A stretch of 64,000 nucleotides of DNA from Thinopyrum elongatum (taxonomy: Eukaryota; Streptophyta; Magnoliopsida; Poales; Poaceae), in the NCBI GenBank assembly GCA_011799875.1, contig CM022297.1, positions 446,325,292 through 446,389,291 of the forward strand, written 5' to 3'. Shown here one piece after another: positions 12,445 through 24,534 of the stretch (its first letter is position 1; each line of letters opens with the position of its first letter). Both the position numbers and the translations under genes were made by a program. The notes beneath the pieces are model-generated. The model was not told the origin of the DNA and did no database searches. It was given only the letters and a program-made list of their open reading frames with translations.

Positions 12445-12690
12445 CTAGCAGTAGCACGGGTTAAATGCTTAGCAGTAGCGCGGGTGGCCGCGCTACTGAT
12501 ACGGCGCCACAGCTAACTCTTATCAGTAGCCTAGTTTGACCCGCGCTACTGCTATCGAGGGATAGCAGCAGCGTCGGTCTCCAACATGCGCTACTGCCAA
12601 TAGCTGAAGCGCCCTTGAACAAAGAGCGCTGCTGCTAAGAACTCGCTGCTGCTAAAGCCATACCCCGCGCTACTGTTCTTAGTTTCTAAT
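12445..12690. repeat. CACTA1 left subterminal repeats
   Basis: Repeated direct and inverted copies of a core like (ta)gcagtagcgcg (for example 12449, 12472, 12523, 12566, 12653). In En/Spm-type elements such subterminal repeats bind the element-encoded TNPA-like protein. Confidence 0.75.
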
Positions 12691-13392
12691 TTTTTTTTTC
12701 TGCTCCATATTTTGTGCTGCTGAATTTTGTTTAGGGCTTTATACAATAATCTCCAGCATATCATACACATACAAATGTAATCGTAGCATATACATACAAA
12801 TAGTCTCATCAAATCATGGCATCATCATAATCATCATCCAACACAAAGTGGTCTCTCGTCATCATCTCGAAAATAGCAATACAAGTCTCGATTACTTGCA
12901 AATACATCGTCATCCATCTAAACAATGATATACGCGAGAAGAGCTATCACTATGAGTGAGAGTGGAACTATGCAGTACATGAGTTCGTATCCCTCTCTCG
13001 CATTAGCGTGAACCTAAACTAACTACTGGCTGTCGCTCAGAAACTGGGAACCGGTACACCTGGGCCTGACACTCCGGCCACTCATCGTATACTCCTGGCG
13101 TAGCACTTCTTCGCCATCGATGATCTATGCACCTGCATCGTCACATGAGTTGATGATATGCAACATATATAGTTGAGCAAGAGAAAGAGACAGACTTGGA
13201 AAAAATAGAAGCAACATATCATAAGCATAAATAACAAAGTTCATCATACCCAAAATGCCCTAACTAGAGTGATCTTCGCTAGTTGAGGAGGACGGTTTAA
13301 TTACATCACAAATAAAGTTTCGTCGTGCATAACTGAAAGTTTCGTCATACAGAAAGTATGGACTAAACAGACACATTGTCATATATCGTCAA

Positions 13393-16300
13393 TCACTCCA
13401 ACATGTCGTGCCATCCATCCAAGTCAGGGAGATAGTCCCCAAGCTTAGTGAAAGGCTTCAGGTCAAGACGCTGAGCGGCTACGCGTGTTCGGACGTCTTC
13501 CCGTGACATTTGCCCTTCCTCGTAGAACATCCCTATTTTTTCGAGGACCTCCTTCATGATGATTTGGGCAAGTTCACGCTGGATGTGATAGAACTCAGCT
13601 CGAAGTCGATGTTCCGGGATATCTCCTAGGTTCTTTGCCCATTGCAGAATATGGGCATCGCCGGATGTAGGTGACATGCAAAGGTTCTGCTGATCCCGTC
13701 TGTACTCCAGCATGTGGTGGAGGACATAGAATCCATCACTAAGAGTACCACTCGGTTGCTGGATGTAGCAGAAGTCGGTCTTATGGATGAAGCAGGGCCT
13801 GCGGTCCCTTGTCTTCTTGGTCTTGATCTCTCCACCCCGTGCGCCGTAGATAAAGATAGCACTATCGAGAACAGACTTGATGTGGGTGTAATCCTTTTTC
13901 TTCATGTTCTTCGACGAGTCCAAGTAAAGAGTGTGGGAGAATCGGGGGTAATGGATGATGAGGATGGCGCGCCCGTCGCTGCGCAAAATAACTACACCTC
14001 AAATTAGCCTCCACCGTGCAAATGAATGATTGAAATCGAAGGAAGGATATCCGCGCGGATGACTTACATGGGATAATAAGGCACGAGAATCGTCTCCTTG
14101 TCCTTATTGGCGACCATGAAATTGGCAATGTAGTCCCTCGCGTATTCTCGGTGCGCTGGGCAGACTGCCAAGAAGGCCTCGTGTATGAAGTACGGGTCAG
14201 CGACACAGATATAAGGTATGTGCTCAATCCTGATGATGTAGTTCATATGCAAGGCAAAAAGGCGGACAAACGTAAAATCCAGCTTTTTCAAGTGAAACAT
14301 GTCGAAGATGTAACCGAATCGAAGGAAGAACTTCTCTGCAGGTAATGTGTCGACGTACAACCTTTGCCGCGGCACGTTAACCATGTAGAGTGGGTATCCT
14401 GGATTTTTCGAGGCGATTAGGCTTTTCTATTTCTGCAGCACATCGTCATGAAGTCTCCTTAGATCGCTGTATATGGCCTCTAACACTACCTTAGGTAGGA
14501 TCGGATGACTGGGATATGGTGTTTTGCCGCACCGGGGATAGGTATACGGTCTTGAACCCGAGGCTGCGGAGGCGGCTAGATCATAGAAGCAACTTTGTTA
14601 CCTTTCCTTGCTCTCTTCCTATGCTTCTTTGGTACTGGAGGGTCGTCTATAATACGTTCAGCCTCTGGAGGCGGCAATTCAGGCACCGACTCATGACGCT
14701 CAAACCCTGAGTACTCATACTGCTGAGCCATCAATCCTCCGTCGTCATAGGCGCCAGTATTGATAAACTGTAAAGTGTCATCGTCATCCTCATCCATGGC
14801 ATCGATATCATGCATTGCTTCTTCGACGGCGGCGACGTCATCAGTGACTAATGGAGCCTCTTCCTCACCCCGTCCGCTATCACCCGGCATGATAGGCGAC
14901 GCTAATTGGGTAGGTGGGGTGTTGATGTTCATACCTTGCTGAGGCTGCGTGGTCGTGGGTGTGCTCCCGGCCGCCTCCAGACGAAGCAGATTCTTTGGCC
15001 ACAACAGGACCCACCTCTTGCAATCGCCAAGCCACCGCGGGGTCTCGTCGTCATCTCCCCCTGGTATCGGAGGAGCCAAATTCTCGTGGCCCGGTTTGAC
15101 ACTGGCCACGAAAACCTTGTAGACGTCAAGGGGGATCGGTCGGCTGTGGAACAATGGTTCCTTCGGCTTCACTATCGTCACCTTCCCCATGTCCACCTTC
15201 TGGTCGCTGATAGTGTAAAGTATGGTGCACGGGGTTTCGTCGGCCTACAAAGACATGTCTGCGACGTGAGACATCCGATAGGCAATGGAAATGGGAGATT
15301 ATACATTTATTGAAGAGGGCCGGTGTGACAGGTACCGTGAGGGCGTCGAGCTCAGCCAAAGACGAAGCACTGCCGAGGACGTTCGAGACGGAGGATGGGC
15401 TGCTATGAGCAGGTGTGGGAGCCGGTGTAGGAGCTGGTGCGGGAGCAGGTGCTGGTGAACGCTAGTCGAGCTGCTCCCGAAGAAGTTGGCAAGGGGAAAG
15501 TCTTCTGCATCTTTATTTGGATTTTCCCTGCTCCAAGCGACGATAGTGGGAAGCAACACACCATACGAAGCTGCCATTTCCTCTTTTGCGGCAGCTACCG
15601 CTGCTTTGACTGTCTCAGTTGATTTCTTATCAACCGCAATGGCAACCTTCTTGTCGATGTTTTCTTCAGTTAACCTCCGTCTTTCCTTTCTCTCCTCCGT
15701 GGTCTCACGGTAGTACTTCTTCCACGTGGCGCCATCTCCGACGTCGTGCACGCGTCCATACGATGGCCGAGTGTCCACCGGGAGTCCTTTCAATATGTTC
15801 AAGGCCCGGTTGAATGGGGTGTCCCACTTGGGCCTCGCCAACGCCTCAGACGGCGAGTCGCTTTCGGCCGCGATCCTGTGCTGCTCTCTCTGCAAAAGGA
15901 ACAAGGATGTTTACAAATATGACTAAACGTGCAGTCGAATTGGTCAAAAGCTAAAATTAGGGGGTAATTAAAAATTATCAGCAGTCTCATGAACTCCGTC
16001 ATGACCGGGTCCGTCTTGAAAACCTTCTTGACTGGGTCCCAATGGTACCGGGCCCTGAGGACGTCACGCTCCTGCGGGACGGTGAACTCCGCCAAGGGGT
16101 CTGGGATGCCCAGACTTTCGCGTTCCGCGTCCTCCTTGGCCCATATGGACCTCTTCCCCGCGTAAGCATGGCTTCCGAGGTGGTGGCACCCCATGTTCCT
16201 CTCTTGAAGCCCCTTCATGTACTGCGACTTTTCTTTGGCAGCTTCGGCAACGCAAGCCGCCTTGAATATTTCAAACTGCTCTTCCATAATTGTCGGATTA

Positions 16301-16902
16301 TCCTTTACAATCTCAGAGTGGGGATCCTTTTTGTCGATGATCCTTGCTTTCACCCTTACTTTCCAGGCGGACAACACGCCGCTAAACTTGCCCATGGAGC
16401 GTCTGTTTATCTTCTTCATTGCCGGGTCTTTATCTGGATTTTTGTATTTGCTTTCATCCCGGCCTGGGAACAAGAACACCTGGTGCGGCTTCGTTAGGAG
16501 GGACTGCTTCATATCCGGTGTCTTCTTTAGTTTCACATCGTTGATGGTGGCGCAAGCCCGTAGTATGCAGCCTATTTGATTGCCGTAGCACGTGCGCGCT
16601 TCCGCGGGCTCTTTTGGCTCAAAATTTCCATCGTCCACCTCCGTGACCACCACTCTAGTAGTGATGAGCTGGTTTGGGCGCCGTTGCCTCTTTGGTTTCG
16701 GTTCTATACCGGCTCTGCCAGTCTCGGTGCCGGTCTCGGCGCCGGTCTCAGTCTCAGCGCCGGTCTCGATGTCAGTCTCAGTCTCCGATGTGACAGGTGG
16801 GCCCTGCAACAACCATTGCTCATCGAGAAGGTTCAAATAGGCGTCTTCCACCTCATAGACGTTGAAATCACCAGAACCCCGTCCTTCATCGTTGCTAGCC
16901 AT
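13393..16902 (-). pseudogene. CACTA1 gene: Transposase_24-like region fused to Ulp1-like protease
   Basis: Four inferred exons on the reverse strand. Exon 1 starts at ATG 16902 (MASNDEGRGSGDF) and has a Glu/Thr-rich stretch, a KPKRQRRP basic patch, and a region like the plant En/Spm Transposase_24 family up to about 15990. Exon 2 is 15889-15336 and ends in a Pro-Ala run. Exon 3 is 15244-14068 and includes an acidic DAMDEDDDD tract. Exon 4 is 13978-13393 and holds the Ulp1-like core (AILIIHYPRF, LYLDSS, CYIQQPSGTLSDGFY). Acceptors at 15890-15892, 15245-15246 and 13979-13980 look normal, but the exon 1 donor lacks GT. Frame breaks lie near 15465 and 14570. The catalytic Cys position reads Ser (AGT, 13738-13740) and the expected His position reads Arg. 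Probably inactive. Confidence 0.7.
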
Positions 16903-17289
16903 GTTTCCTACGATTAAATCTAGTCAATTAATTCTAGACCTAATAAAATGGATAATGACATAAAAAAAAGGCCTATGTTTTTCTAGAACATTGATTCATT
17001 CCCGGTGCGGCAAATCCCGGGCACTCGATATGTCCTAGTTTGTAGCACAAGTCATGCCGAAATTCTCGGAAAATTTCGGCATGACCTTTGCTAAAAAGTG
17101 GACAAATCAAGCACCTGAAATTTGCCGAAACGGAAATGAATCAACATTCCGGCAAAACATAGGCCACTCGGAATCATTCCCTGCAAACAACAAAAGGCCA
17201 CTTGGGCACAATCGAACCACTTCAATGTTGCATATAACAGGACCACTTAAGAACATGTACATGAGCAACTACAACAGTAGATAAACATG

Positions 17290-18060
17290 AGCAAACACAA
17301 TTGAGGAATTTGCATATATCATGACCACTTCAATGTTTGACACTTCAAGAAAATCTACACAAATTTCAAATTAGGAACTGTGGAACTCAATTCAAATTAT
17401 GTCCTAAATTTCTGTCATAATAAAAAATCAGTAAAAATTAGGAACCTAGTACACTTGCAGCACTGATAGAAATTTATATTTTGATACTGAATTTTTTCTC
17501 TAAAATAAACCCTACTGCCCTAATTAACATCTAGTTAAACCCTACTGCCCTAGTACTTAAGCATCTACAAGTACTAACTAATTAGATGAACCCTAGCAAG
17601 CTACTTAAGCATCTACAACTACTTAAGCACCCATTGATGAACCCTAGGAATTATACAACTACTTAAGCATACATTGGATGCATAACAACTATATAAGTAC
17701 ATAAGCAACTATATATACAACCCTATAATATATTTAGTTAACTACTTAAGCATATACAAGTTTGTCCTAAAAATAATATTTAGTTAAGTACTTAAGCATA
17801 TACAAATTTGTCCTAAAAATTCAGTTAACTACTAATTTCATTCATTTAGGTCATTCATTTAACTTCATCTAATTAACCTAGTAAAACCCTACTTCCCTAA
17901 CTAAAAAACATATAATTAACATCTACTAGTACCACTACTGCCCTAATCTAATTAACCTAAGTTAATTCCTAGGGTCCTGTTATATGCTGCTGCTCTACTG
18001 CCCTAACCTAATTAACCTAAGTTAATCTAATTAACATCTACTAGTACCACTACTGCTAAT
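17290..18060. other. CACTA1 AT-rich internal stretch, no gene
   Basis: Lies upstream of the CACTA1 gene. Short phrases recur many times, such as ctacttaagcat and attaacctaagttaa with ccctactgccctaa, giving an imperfect tandem texture. Nothing coding is seen. Confidence 0.5.
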
Positions 18061-18099
18061 TCCTAGGGTTCATAACTAAATTCACCTAAGTTAATTAAA

Positions 18100-18405
18100 C
18101 TAGAGAGGAGGGGTGGGGCTTACAGAGAGGAGGGCGTTAAGGGTGGCTTGGGGGAACGATTGCGGGGAGGCAGGGGCATCGAGGGAGGCAGGGCGGCGAG
18201 GAGCGGACGAGCTGGCTCCGGGGGCACGCGGCTCCGGTGGCGGCGACGGCGTGCCGCTCCGGTGACGGCGACGGAGGCAGGGGCGACGAGGGTCTGGCTT
18301 CGGGGGCGCGCGGCTCGGGCGCAGGGGTGATCGACGGTGGGCGAGGGTGGGGGGAGAAGGGGAGAGGCGGAAAAGGACTTAGCAAAAATTTTGAGTCCGC
18401 GCATG
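18100..18405 (-). other. CACTA1 GC-rich leader / promoter-proximal block
   Basis: A sharp GC-rich island inside AT-rich sequence, upstream of the reverse-strand gene. It gives a 94-codon reverse ORF rich in Pro, Arg and Ala with no recognisable domain. Probably a leader or first exon of the CACTA1 transcript; coding status is uncertain. Confidence 0.4.
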
Positions 18406-18414
18406 TGGTTAAGT

Positions 18415-18995
18415 CAAACTAGCAGTAGCACTGTCAAGGAAAACGCGCTATAGCTAAGGTAGCTATAGCGCTTTCCACTAAAGCGCGCTACTGCTACTGG
18501 AAGCAGCTATTTATTTTCCTTTTTCTTTTCCTTTTATCTAAGGAACTTAGCTATAGCGCGTGACCACAAAAGCGCTATTGCTAAAGTAGCTATAGCGCTT
18601 TGTGAGAACAAGCGCTACTGCTATGCCTTTCTCCTCTATTTTTCTTTTTCTTTCCTTTTTCTTTTTCTTTTTTTTCATTTCTCCTTTTTCTATTTCTTTC
18701 ATTTTCATTTATTTTTCTATTAATTTTTCTACTTATTTTCTTTTTCTTAGCAGTAGCGCTCGACCATAGAAACGCGCTGCTACAACACACTTAGCAATAG
18801 CGTGTTTCACACAGGCTCGCTACTACTATTCCTAGCCTACTGGCAACAGTGTGGGAATTATTGTAGGAGCGCGTTTTTGCGCAGAGGCGCTACTGCTATA
18901 ACTATAGTTGTAGCGTGCTTTTGTGACGAGCGCTACTACTAAGTAGCAGTAGCGCTTAGTTTTGACCAGCGCTGCTGCTATACCTCTATGTATAA
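18415..18995. repeat. CACTA1 right subterminal repeats
   Basis: At least fifteen copies in both orientations of agcagtagcgc / agctatagcgc variants, interrupted by a pyrimidine-rich stretch (18625-18750). This mirrors the left subterminal block. Confidence 0.75.
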
Positions 18996-19012
18996 GGTTT
19001 TCCCTAGTAGTG

Positions 19013-20128
19013 AATGCTCATTGCACTGCACTTATACCTTTTGAGTATGGCCTTATAGAATGCTTCATGTGCTTCACTTATATCATTTGAAGTTTGGATT
19101 GCGTGTTTCTCTTCACATAGAAAACCGTTGTTTGTAGAATGCTCTTTTGCTTCACTTATATTTATTAGAGCATGGTCTTTTGTAGAAATAATCACACTCT
19201 CATGCTTCACTTATATCTATTTAGAGGGACAACAGGAATTGGTCATTTGCATGGTTAGTCATGAAATCCTACATAAAACTTATGGATCACTGAATATGAT
19301 ATGTTTGATTCCTTGCAATAGTTTTGCGATATAGAGATGATAATATGTGGGAGGTACTAGTAAACGGTTGCGGTTAGTAGGAATATTGGTGTTAAGGTTT
19401 GTGATTCCCGATGCATGCACGTATAGTCTCTCGTTATGCTATAAAGTTGGAGCATGATTTATTATTGATTGTCTTCCTTATGAGTGGCGGTCGGGGACGA
19501 GCGATGGTCTTTTCCTACCAATCTATCCCCCTAGGGGCATGTGTAGTAGTACTTTGATTCGAGGGCTAATAAACTTTTGCAATAAGTATATGAGTTCTTT
19601 ATGACTAATGTGAGTCCATGGATTATACGCACTCTTACCATTCCGCAATTTGCTAGCCTCTACGGTACCGTGCATTGCCCTTTCTCACCTTGAGAGTCGG
19701 TGCAAACTTCACCGGTGCATCCAAACCCCGTGATATGATACACTCTATCACACATAAGCCTTATTATATCTTCCACAAAACAGCCACCATACCTACCTAT
19801 TATGGCCTTTCCATAGCCATTCCGAGATATATTTCCATGCAACTTCCACCGCTTCCGTTTTGATGACTTGAGCATTCATTGTCATATTGCTTTGCATGAT
19901 CATATAGCTGACATAGTATTTGTGGCTCAGCCACCGTTCATCATTTTTTATACATGTTACACTAGATCATTGCACATCCTGGTACATTGCCAAAGGCATT
20001 CATATAGAGTCATACTTTGTTCTAGGTATCGAGTTGTAATTTTTATATCTTTTGAGCTATAAGTAAATAGAAGTGTGATGATCATCATTATTCATTATTA
20101 GAGCATGTCCCAGTGAGGTATGGATGAT
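19013..20128 (+). other. Element D internal region between CACTA1 and G
   Basis: Non-coding AT-rich sequence continuing element D after the aat duplication. Ends at 20128 with atgat, the left target duplication of element G. Confidence 0.7.
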
Positions 20129-21783
20129 TGTAGGATCGAAAGTAGGTCTAGAGGGGGGTGATTAGACTACTTGACCACATAAAAATCTAGCCTTTTCCCA
20201 ATTTTATGTCTTGGCAGATTTTAGCAACTTAGCACAAGTCAAGCAATCAACCTACACATGCAATTCTAAGAGTGTAGCAGCGGAAAGTAAAACATTGCAT
20301 ATGAAGGTAAAGGAAAGGGTTTGCAGAAGGCAAATGCAATGTAGACACGGAGATTTTTGGCGTGGTTCCGATAGGTGGTGCTATCGTACATCCACGTTGA
20401 TGGAGACTTCAACCCACGAAGGGTAACAGCTGCGCGAGTCCACGGAGGGCTCCACCCACGAAGGGTCCACGAAGAAGCAACCTTGTCTATCCCACCATGG
20501 CCATCGCCCACGAAGGACTTGCCTCACTCGGGTAGATCTTCACGAAGTAGGCGATCTCCATGCCCATACAAACTCCTTGGTTCAACTCCACAATCTTATC
20601 GGAGGCTCCCAAGTGACACCTACCCAATCTAGGAGACACCACTCTCCAAAAGGTAATAGATGGTGTGATGATGATGAACTCCTTGCTCTTGTGCTTCAAA
20701 TGATAGTCTCCCCAGCACTTAACTCTCTCTCACAGATTTGGCTATGGTGGAAATATGGTTTGAGTGGAAAGCAACTTGGGGAAGGCTAGAGATCAAGATT
20801 CTTGTGGTTGGATTGGAATGTCTTCATCTCAACACATGAGTAGGTGGTTCTCTCTCAGAAAATGAGTAGTGGAAGTGTAGGCATGTTCTGATGGCTCTCT
20901 CTTGAATAGAGAAGGGGGTGGAGGGGTATATGTAGCCTCCACACAAAATCCAACCGTTACACACATTTGACCCAACTCGGTCAGACCGAATAGAAGAACT
21001 CGGTGAGACCGATTCAGTTCAAAATGTGAACGTTAGGAATCTCGGTGGGAACGACATGATCAACTCGGTGGGACCGATGTGCTAGGGGTAGGGCAAGACC
21101 TCATCTCGGTGTGACCTATTGCATGAACTCGGTGGGACCGATTTCAGCAATTAGTTAAACACAGAGTTGGTCAGGCAAACTCGATGGGATCGATCGCTCA
21201 TTTCGGTAAGACCGAAACATTACGAAGGGAAACAGAGAGTTTAAATTGCCATCTCGGTGAGACCGATCGCTCATTTCGGTAAGACCGAAATGTTATGAAG
21301 GGAAACAGAGAGTTTGCATTGCCATCTCGGTGAGACCGAGTTCCCGATCGGTGAGACCAAATTGATTAGGGTTTCTGGCAGTGGCTATGTCAAAGAAACT
21401 CGGTGGCGTCGGATAGATCAAATCGGTGGGGCCGAGTTTGACTTTAGGTTTTGGACATATTTGGAAATGAGAAAGTGGTTGAGGGCTTTGGAGCATATCA
21501 CTAAGCATTTTGAGCAGTACACCATTATGCAACATCTCATCCCCTTTTAATAGTATTGGCTTTTCCTATGGACTCAGTGTGATCTTGGATCACTAAAATA
21601 GAAATGAAGAGTCTTGAGCTTTTGCCAATCTTTGTCCTTAGCATTTTGAGGGGTCCACATCTCTAGTCCATGCCATGCCAATCATTGAACTTTCTGAAAT
21701 ATCTAACTTGAATGGATATTAGTTCAATGAGCTATATGTTGTTATGAATTACCAAAACCACCCGGGGATTAGTTGCACTTTGA
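20129..21783 (-). repeat. Element G 3' LTR
   Basis: 1655 bp. Matches 54344-56000 over its full length. Its inner end is slightly degraded (ctttga in place of ttttca at the right copy). About fourteen copies of a TCGGTnnnACCGA-type palindrome lie at 20975-21445. A GA/CT-rich stretch around 20890-20925 and TATA-like ggtatatgt (about 20925) are near the promoter side. Confidence 0.9.
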
Positions 21784-21802
21784 ATCTCCCCCTTTTTGGT
21801 AA
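21784..21802 (-). promoter_or_regulatory. Polypurine tract of element G
   Basis: The reverse strand reads aaaagggggagat just before the LTR start. The GGGGGAGAT form is typical of Copia elements and primes plus-strand DNA synthesis. A second, similar purine block (reverse strand ttagggggagctc) lies at about 21889-21901. Confidence 0.75.
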
Positions 21803-22405
21803 TTGATGACAACATATAGATCAAAGCTTCGACAAATGATAATATGAAGGAAATACATCGTGGCTTTAAGAAGTATGTGATAAGTAAGAGCTCCCCCTAA
21901 ATTTGTGCATTATTTAAAATTTGCTTTTGAATGCAAATGCACAATCGATTAGGATCATGGGACACTCTTCCATGTCACATACATCTTGGTGGAGCGCTCA
22001 AAATGATAGAATTAAACAACACGCACTCATCACCAAGGGAAACATGATTGATCATACACAAGCATTCAGATATCATCATTCAAGCACACAATAAAGCATA
22101 ATATGATCAAACACATGATCATAAGAGTATCTCACACATAAGCACAAATAGTAGCAAGCAAACAATCAAGTAGCAAGTAGCAAGAGAGGCAACAAAAGGC
22201 AAAACACTCTCTCTCTCGAAACCTAATGATCTATACACTTTCTCCCCCTTTGGCAACAAGTTACCAAAAAGTTCGAAAATGCATAGTGTTATGCGGCACT
22301 CTAGGCACGATCTCCGGGAGCTCCTGAAGTGGTCTTCTGGCTGGTTGCTCCAGTGAGCATAGATGGCGTGGAGAGGAGTCCGTCTGAAAAAGCTTCTGCT
22401 GATGT

Positions 22406-24469
22406 CTAAGGAGCTGGAGGAGTTGAGATTGGAGGTATAATAGTGGCAGTTGCTGCAAGTGCTGAGAGTGTAGTCCTCGTGTCACTGACTACTGGCACTG
22501 CTGAAGACCTTTGTGCCCTTGGCACACGCTGAAAAGTGTCGGTGGTAGGTCTGTCATTCCTGTCTTCAACCTCTTCCTGGAGCTTCTCAACAGCGGTTTG
22601 AATCTCGGTGACCTTCACATCTAAATCATGAAGTTTGGTCTCAAAGATCCTCTCAAGGCTCTCTTGATTTTGAGTCAGGGTGGCCAGTCCTTTCTCTATT
22701 CTCACGGTTGCCTCAAGCAGATAACTGAGTTGATCTTGCTTGGTCTTGAGATTGACACCTGAAGCATCTGGCATTGTTGAAGTCTTTGCAGCCTTTGCTT
22801 TCTCTTGCTTCTCCTGAGCCTCTACTGAAGTAGGATGTGCTGCATCTATGACAACCTCGTTGTCCTCAAAGTCTGGCCTCGGGGGAAGATGCTCTTTGTC
22901 AAGAAGATATGTCCCTGTCCCCATCTTGGAGTTGATTAGCATCTGAATGTGAGGGGCATATCCACACGATCTTTTCTGATCTGCAGCAGTTCTCTTCACA
23001 GTTTCAACAATTAAACTCATCACCTTGAACTTCTCTGGCACATCAAACATATGAAGCAGGTTGATTGAGTGACCACGGATCATCCTATGATCTCCTGACT
23101 TGGGCAACAGAGTGTGCCTCAATATAGTGTTTATCGTGGTTAGACCTGACAGTAGATAATAGATGGATCCAAACTTGTGAGTTGCCAAAGCAGCATCTGG
23201 AATTGGCTTGTACATGTGAGCCATGGAGTTGTGATCCTTTCTGGGCTTGGCATACACATCTGTGTCTTCTTCAGCTTCTTCAGGGGCATTGATCAACTTG
23301 GCCCATTCTGCAATTGACGATTGATATCTTGTGCCTTCAGTCATCCAGATAATCTTGCCATCTGGATAGAAATAAAGCAGTTGAATAGAATTGCATTATC
23401 ATTTCATCAGTCCACTTGGTCAACTTTTGACCAACAAACTTGTCAACTCCGTTCATTCTGAAACTCTCATGAACTCCTGGGAAGTAATCCTCATTGTCAC
23501 AATGAATTTCTAATCAACCCATCTCATGTCACTGACAATGGGCTTCTTGTCCAACAAGACTATCTCATAGAAGTCTTGTTGTTCCTTGGTGTGAAAGTGA
23601 TAATCAACAGTAGTTCTTCTCCTTACAGCATATGGATCAGTCTGTCTCCACAATCTGGGACCTGCATCCTTTCTTAACTTCATATTCTCAGCAACTGGAT
23701 GATTGTCATCATGATCTGGAATCTTGGGTTTTAGCTTCCTAAGCACTTGCTGCTCTTCATCCTCTTGAGCTTCAGGCACTGCGGCCTTATTCTTCTCTGC
23801 AGCAGGGATGTTTCTGGTGGATCTCTTGGGTGCAAATGGTTTTGGAGCTTGAGCTTAGGCAGATGGCTTGGGAGCTGTCTTGGGCTTAGATGGAGCAGCC
23901 CCAGACTTGATAACATCTCCCATGAGCTTCTGAGATTTTGGAGGTGGTGCAGCTGGCTCTTCCTCCTCCTCATCATCCTCCGACTCTCTCATCATAGATA
24001 GTTTGCCAATGACCTTGGCAATAGTCTTCTTGACTCTCTCTTTCCTCTTCTTTCCTCCAGCAGCCTCATCCTCTCTTGATTTAAGAGTGAACTCCATGGT
24101 TCCTTGAGTGGACGCTCTGGCTTTTGACATAGGCACTCTCTTAGCAGGAGCCTTCACCTTCATTCCAGGCTTGGTTGCAGCAGCAGCATACTCTTTCTTG
24201 AGTACCTTCTTCTTGGAGGTCACCTCTTCCTCAACAACAAAATCCTCATCTTCTGAATCTGAGGTTCTCTTCTTCCTTTGCCTAGTAGTAGCCTTAGGCA
24301 AATTGCTGGGTGTACTTCTGCTGCCTTCATCATAGCTGCTGTTGGAGGGACTAGTGCCCTCACTGAGATTTACCTGCTCCTCTGACCTATTCTGACTATC
24401 ACTGTTGTCTGACATCTCTGACACTGACCCTGTGAATAGATAGGTATAGGTAGAGTAGATGAGCATCAC
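22406..24469 (-). pseudogene. Element G third ORF (env-like position), broken
   Basis: The reading starts at an ATG at 24415 (MSDNSDSQNRSEEQ) and continues on the reverse strand. The N-terminal part is charged and low-complexity (KKRTSDSEDEDF, ESEDDEEEEE, repeated Lys/Ala/Pro). A more ordered central region (DPYAVRRRTTVDYHFHTKEQ) follows, then a C-terminal region (TRYQSSIAEWAKLIN, SIYYLLSGLTTINTILRH, RMIRGHSINLLHMFDV) of the kind annotated as a putative plant transposon protein domain, ending in a coiled-coil-like segment near 22560-22700. An in-frame TAA near 23853 and frame changes near 23510 and 23350 break it. I see no signal peptide or clear membrane span, so 'env-like' refers to position only. 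Confidence 0.6.
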
Positions 24470-24534
24470 AAAGCATAGCTATTTTTGCAAAAACATTGAG
24501 ACAAAAACTTAACTTTAGTTTTCTGCAGAAAGCA

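Larger units (their letters stand above)
12428..19012 (-). mobile_element. CACTA1: CACTA transposon without TNP2
   Basis: The 6585-bp element starts CACTACTAGGGAAAAGCC and ends ...GGTTTTCCCTAGTAGTG, terminal inverted repeats of about 16 bp. It is flanked by a 3-bp duplication, aat (12425-12427 and 19013-19015), as expected for CACTA elements. The ends carry many copies of a short motif of the agcagtagcgc / agctatagcgc type. Its only gene (16902-13393) is a Transposase_24-like and Ulp1-like fusion on the reverse strand. No TNP2 transposase is present, so it is non-autonomous. Confidence 0.92.

Noticed and set aside
16042..16917. Forward-strand ORFs of 113-151 codons
   Set aside because: Shadows of the reverse-strand CACTA1 gene, including a Ser/Val repeat mirroring the Glu/Thr repeat.
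20129..21783. Segmental duplication with 54344-56000
   Set aside because: The pair are the two LTRs of element G, proven by the primer site, purine tract and atgat duplication.
22406..24469. Host nuclear protein gene (acidic, Lys-rich, DEDEDF tracts)
   Set aside because: Lies between the palindrome array and the purine tract of element G, on its coding strand, and is broken; fits the third ORF of a Sirevirus-like element.
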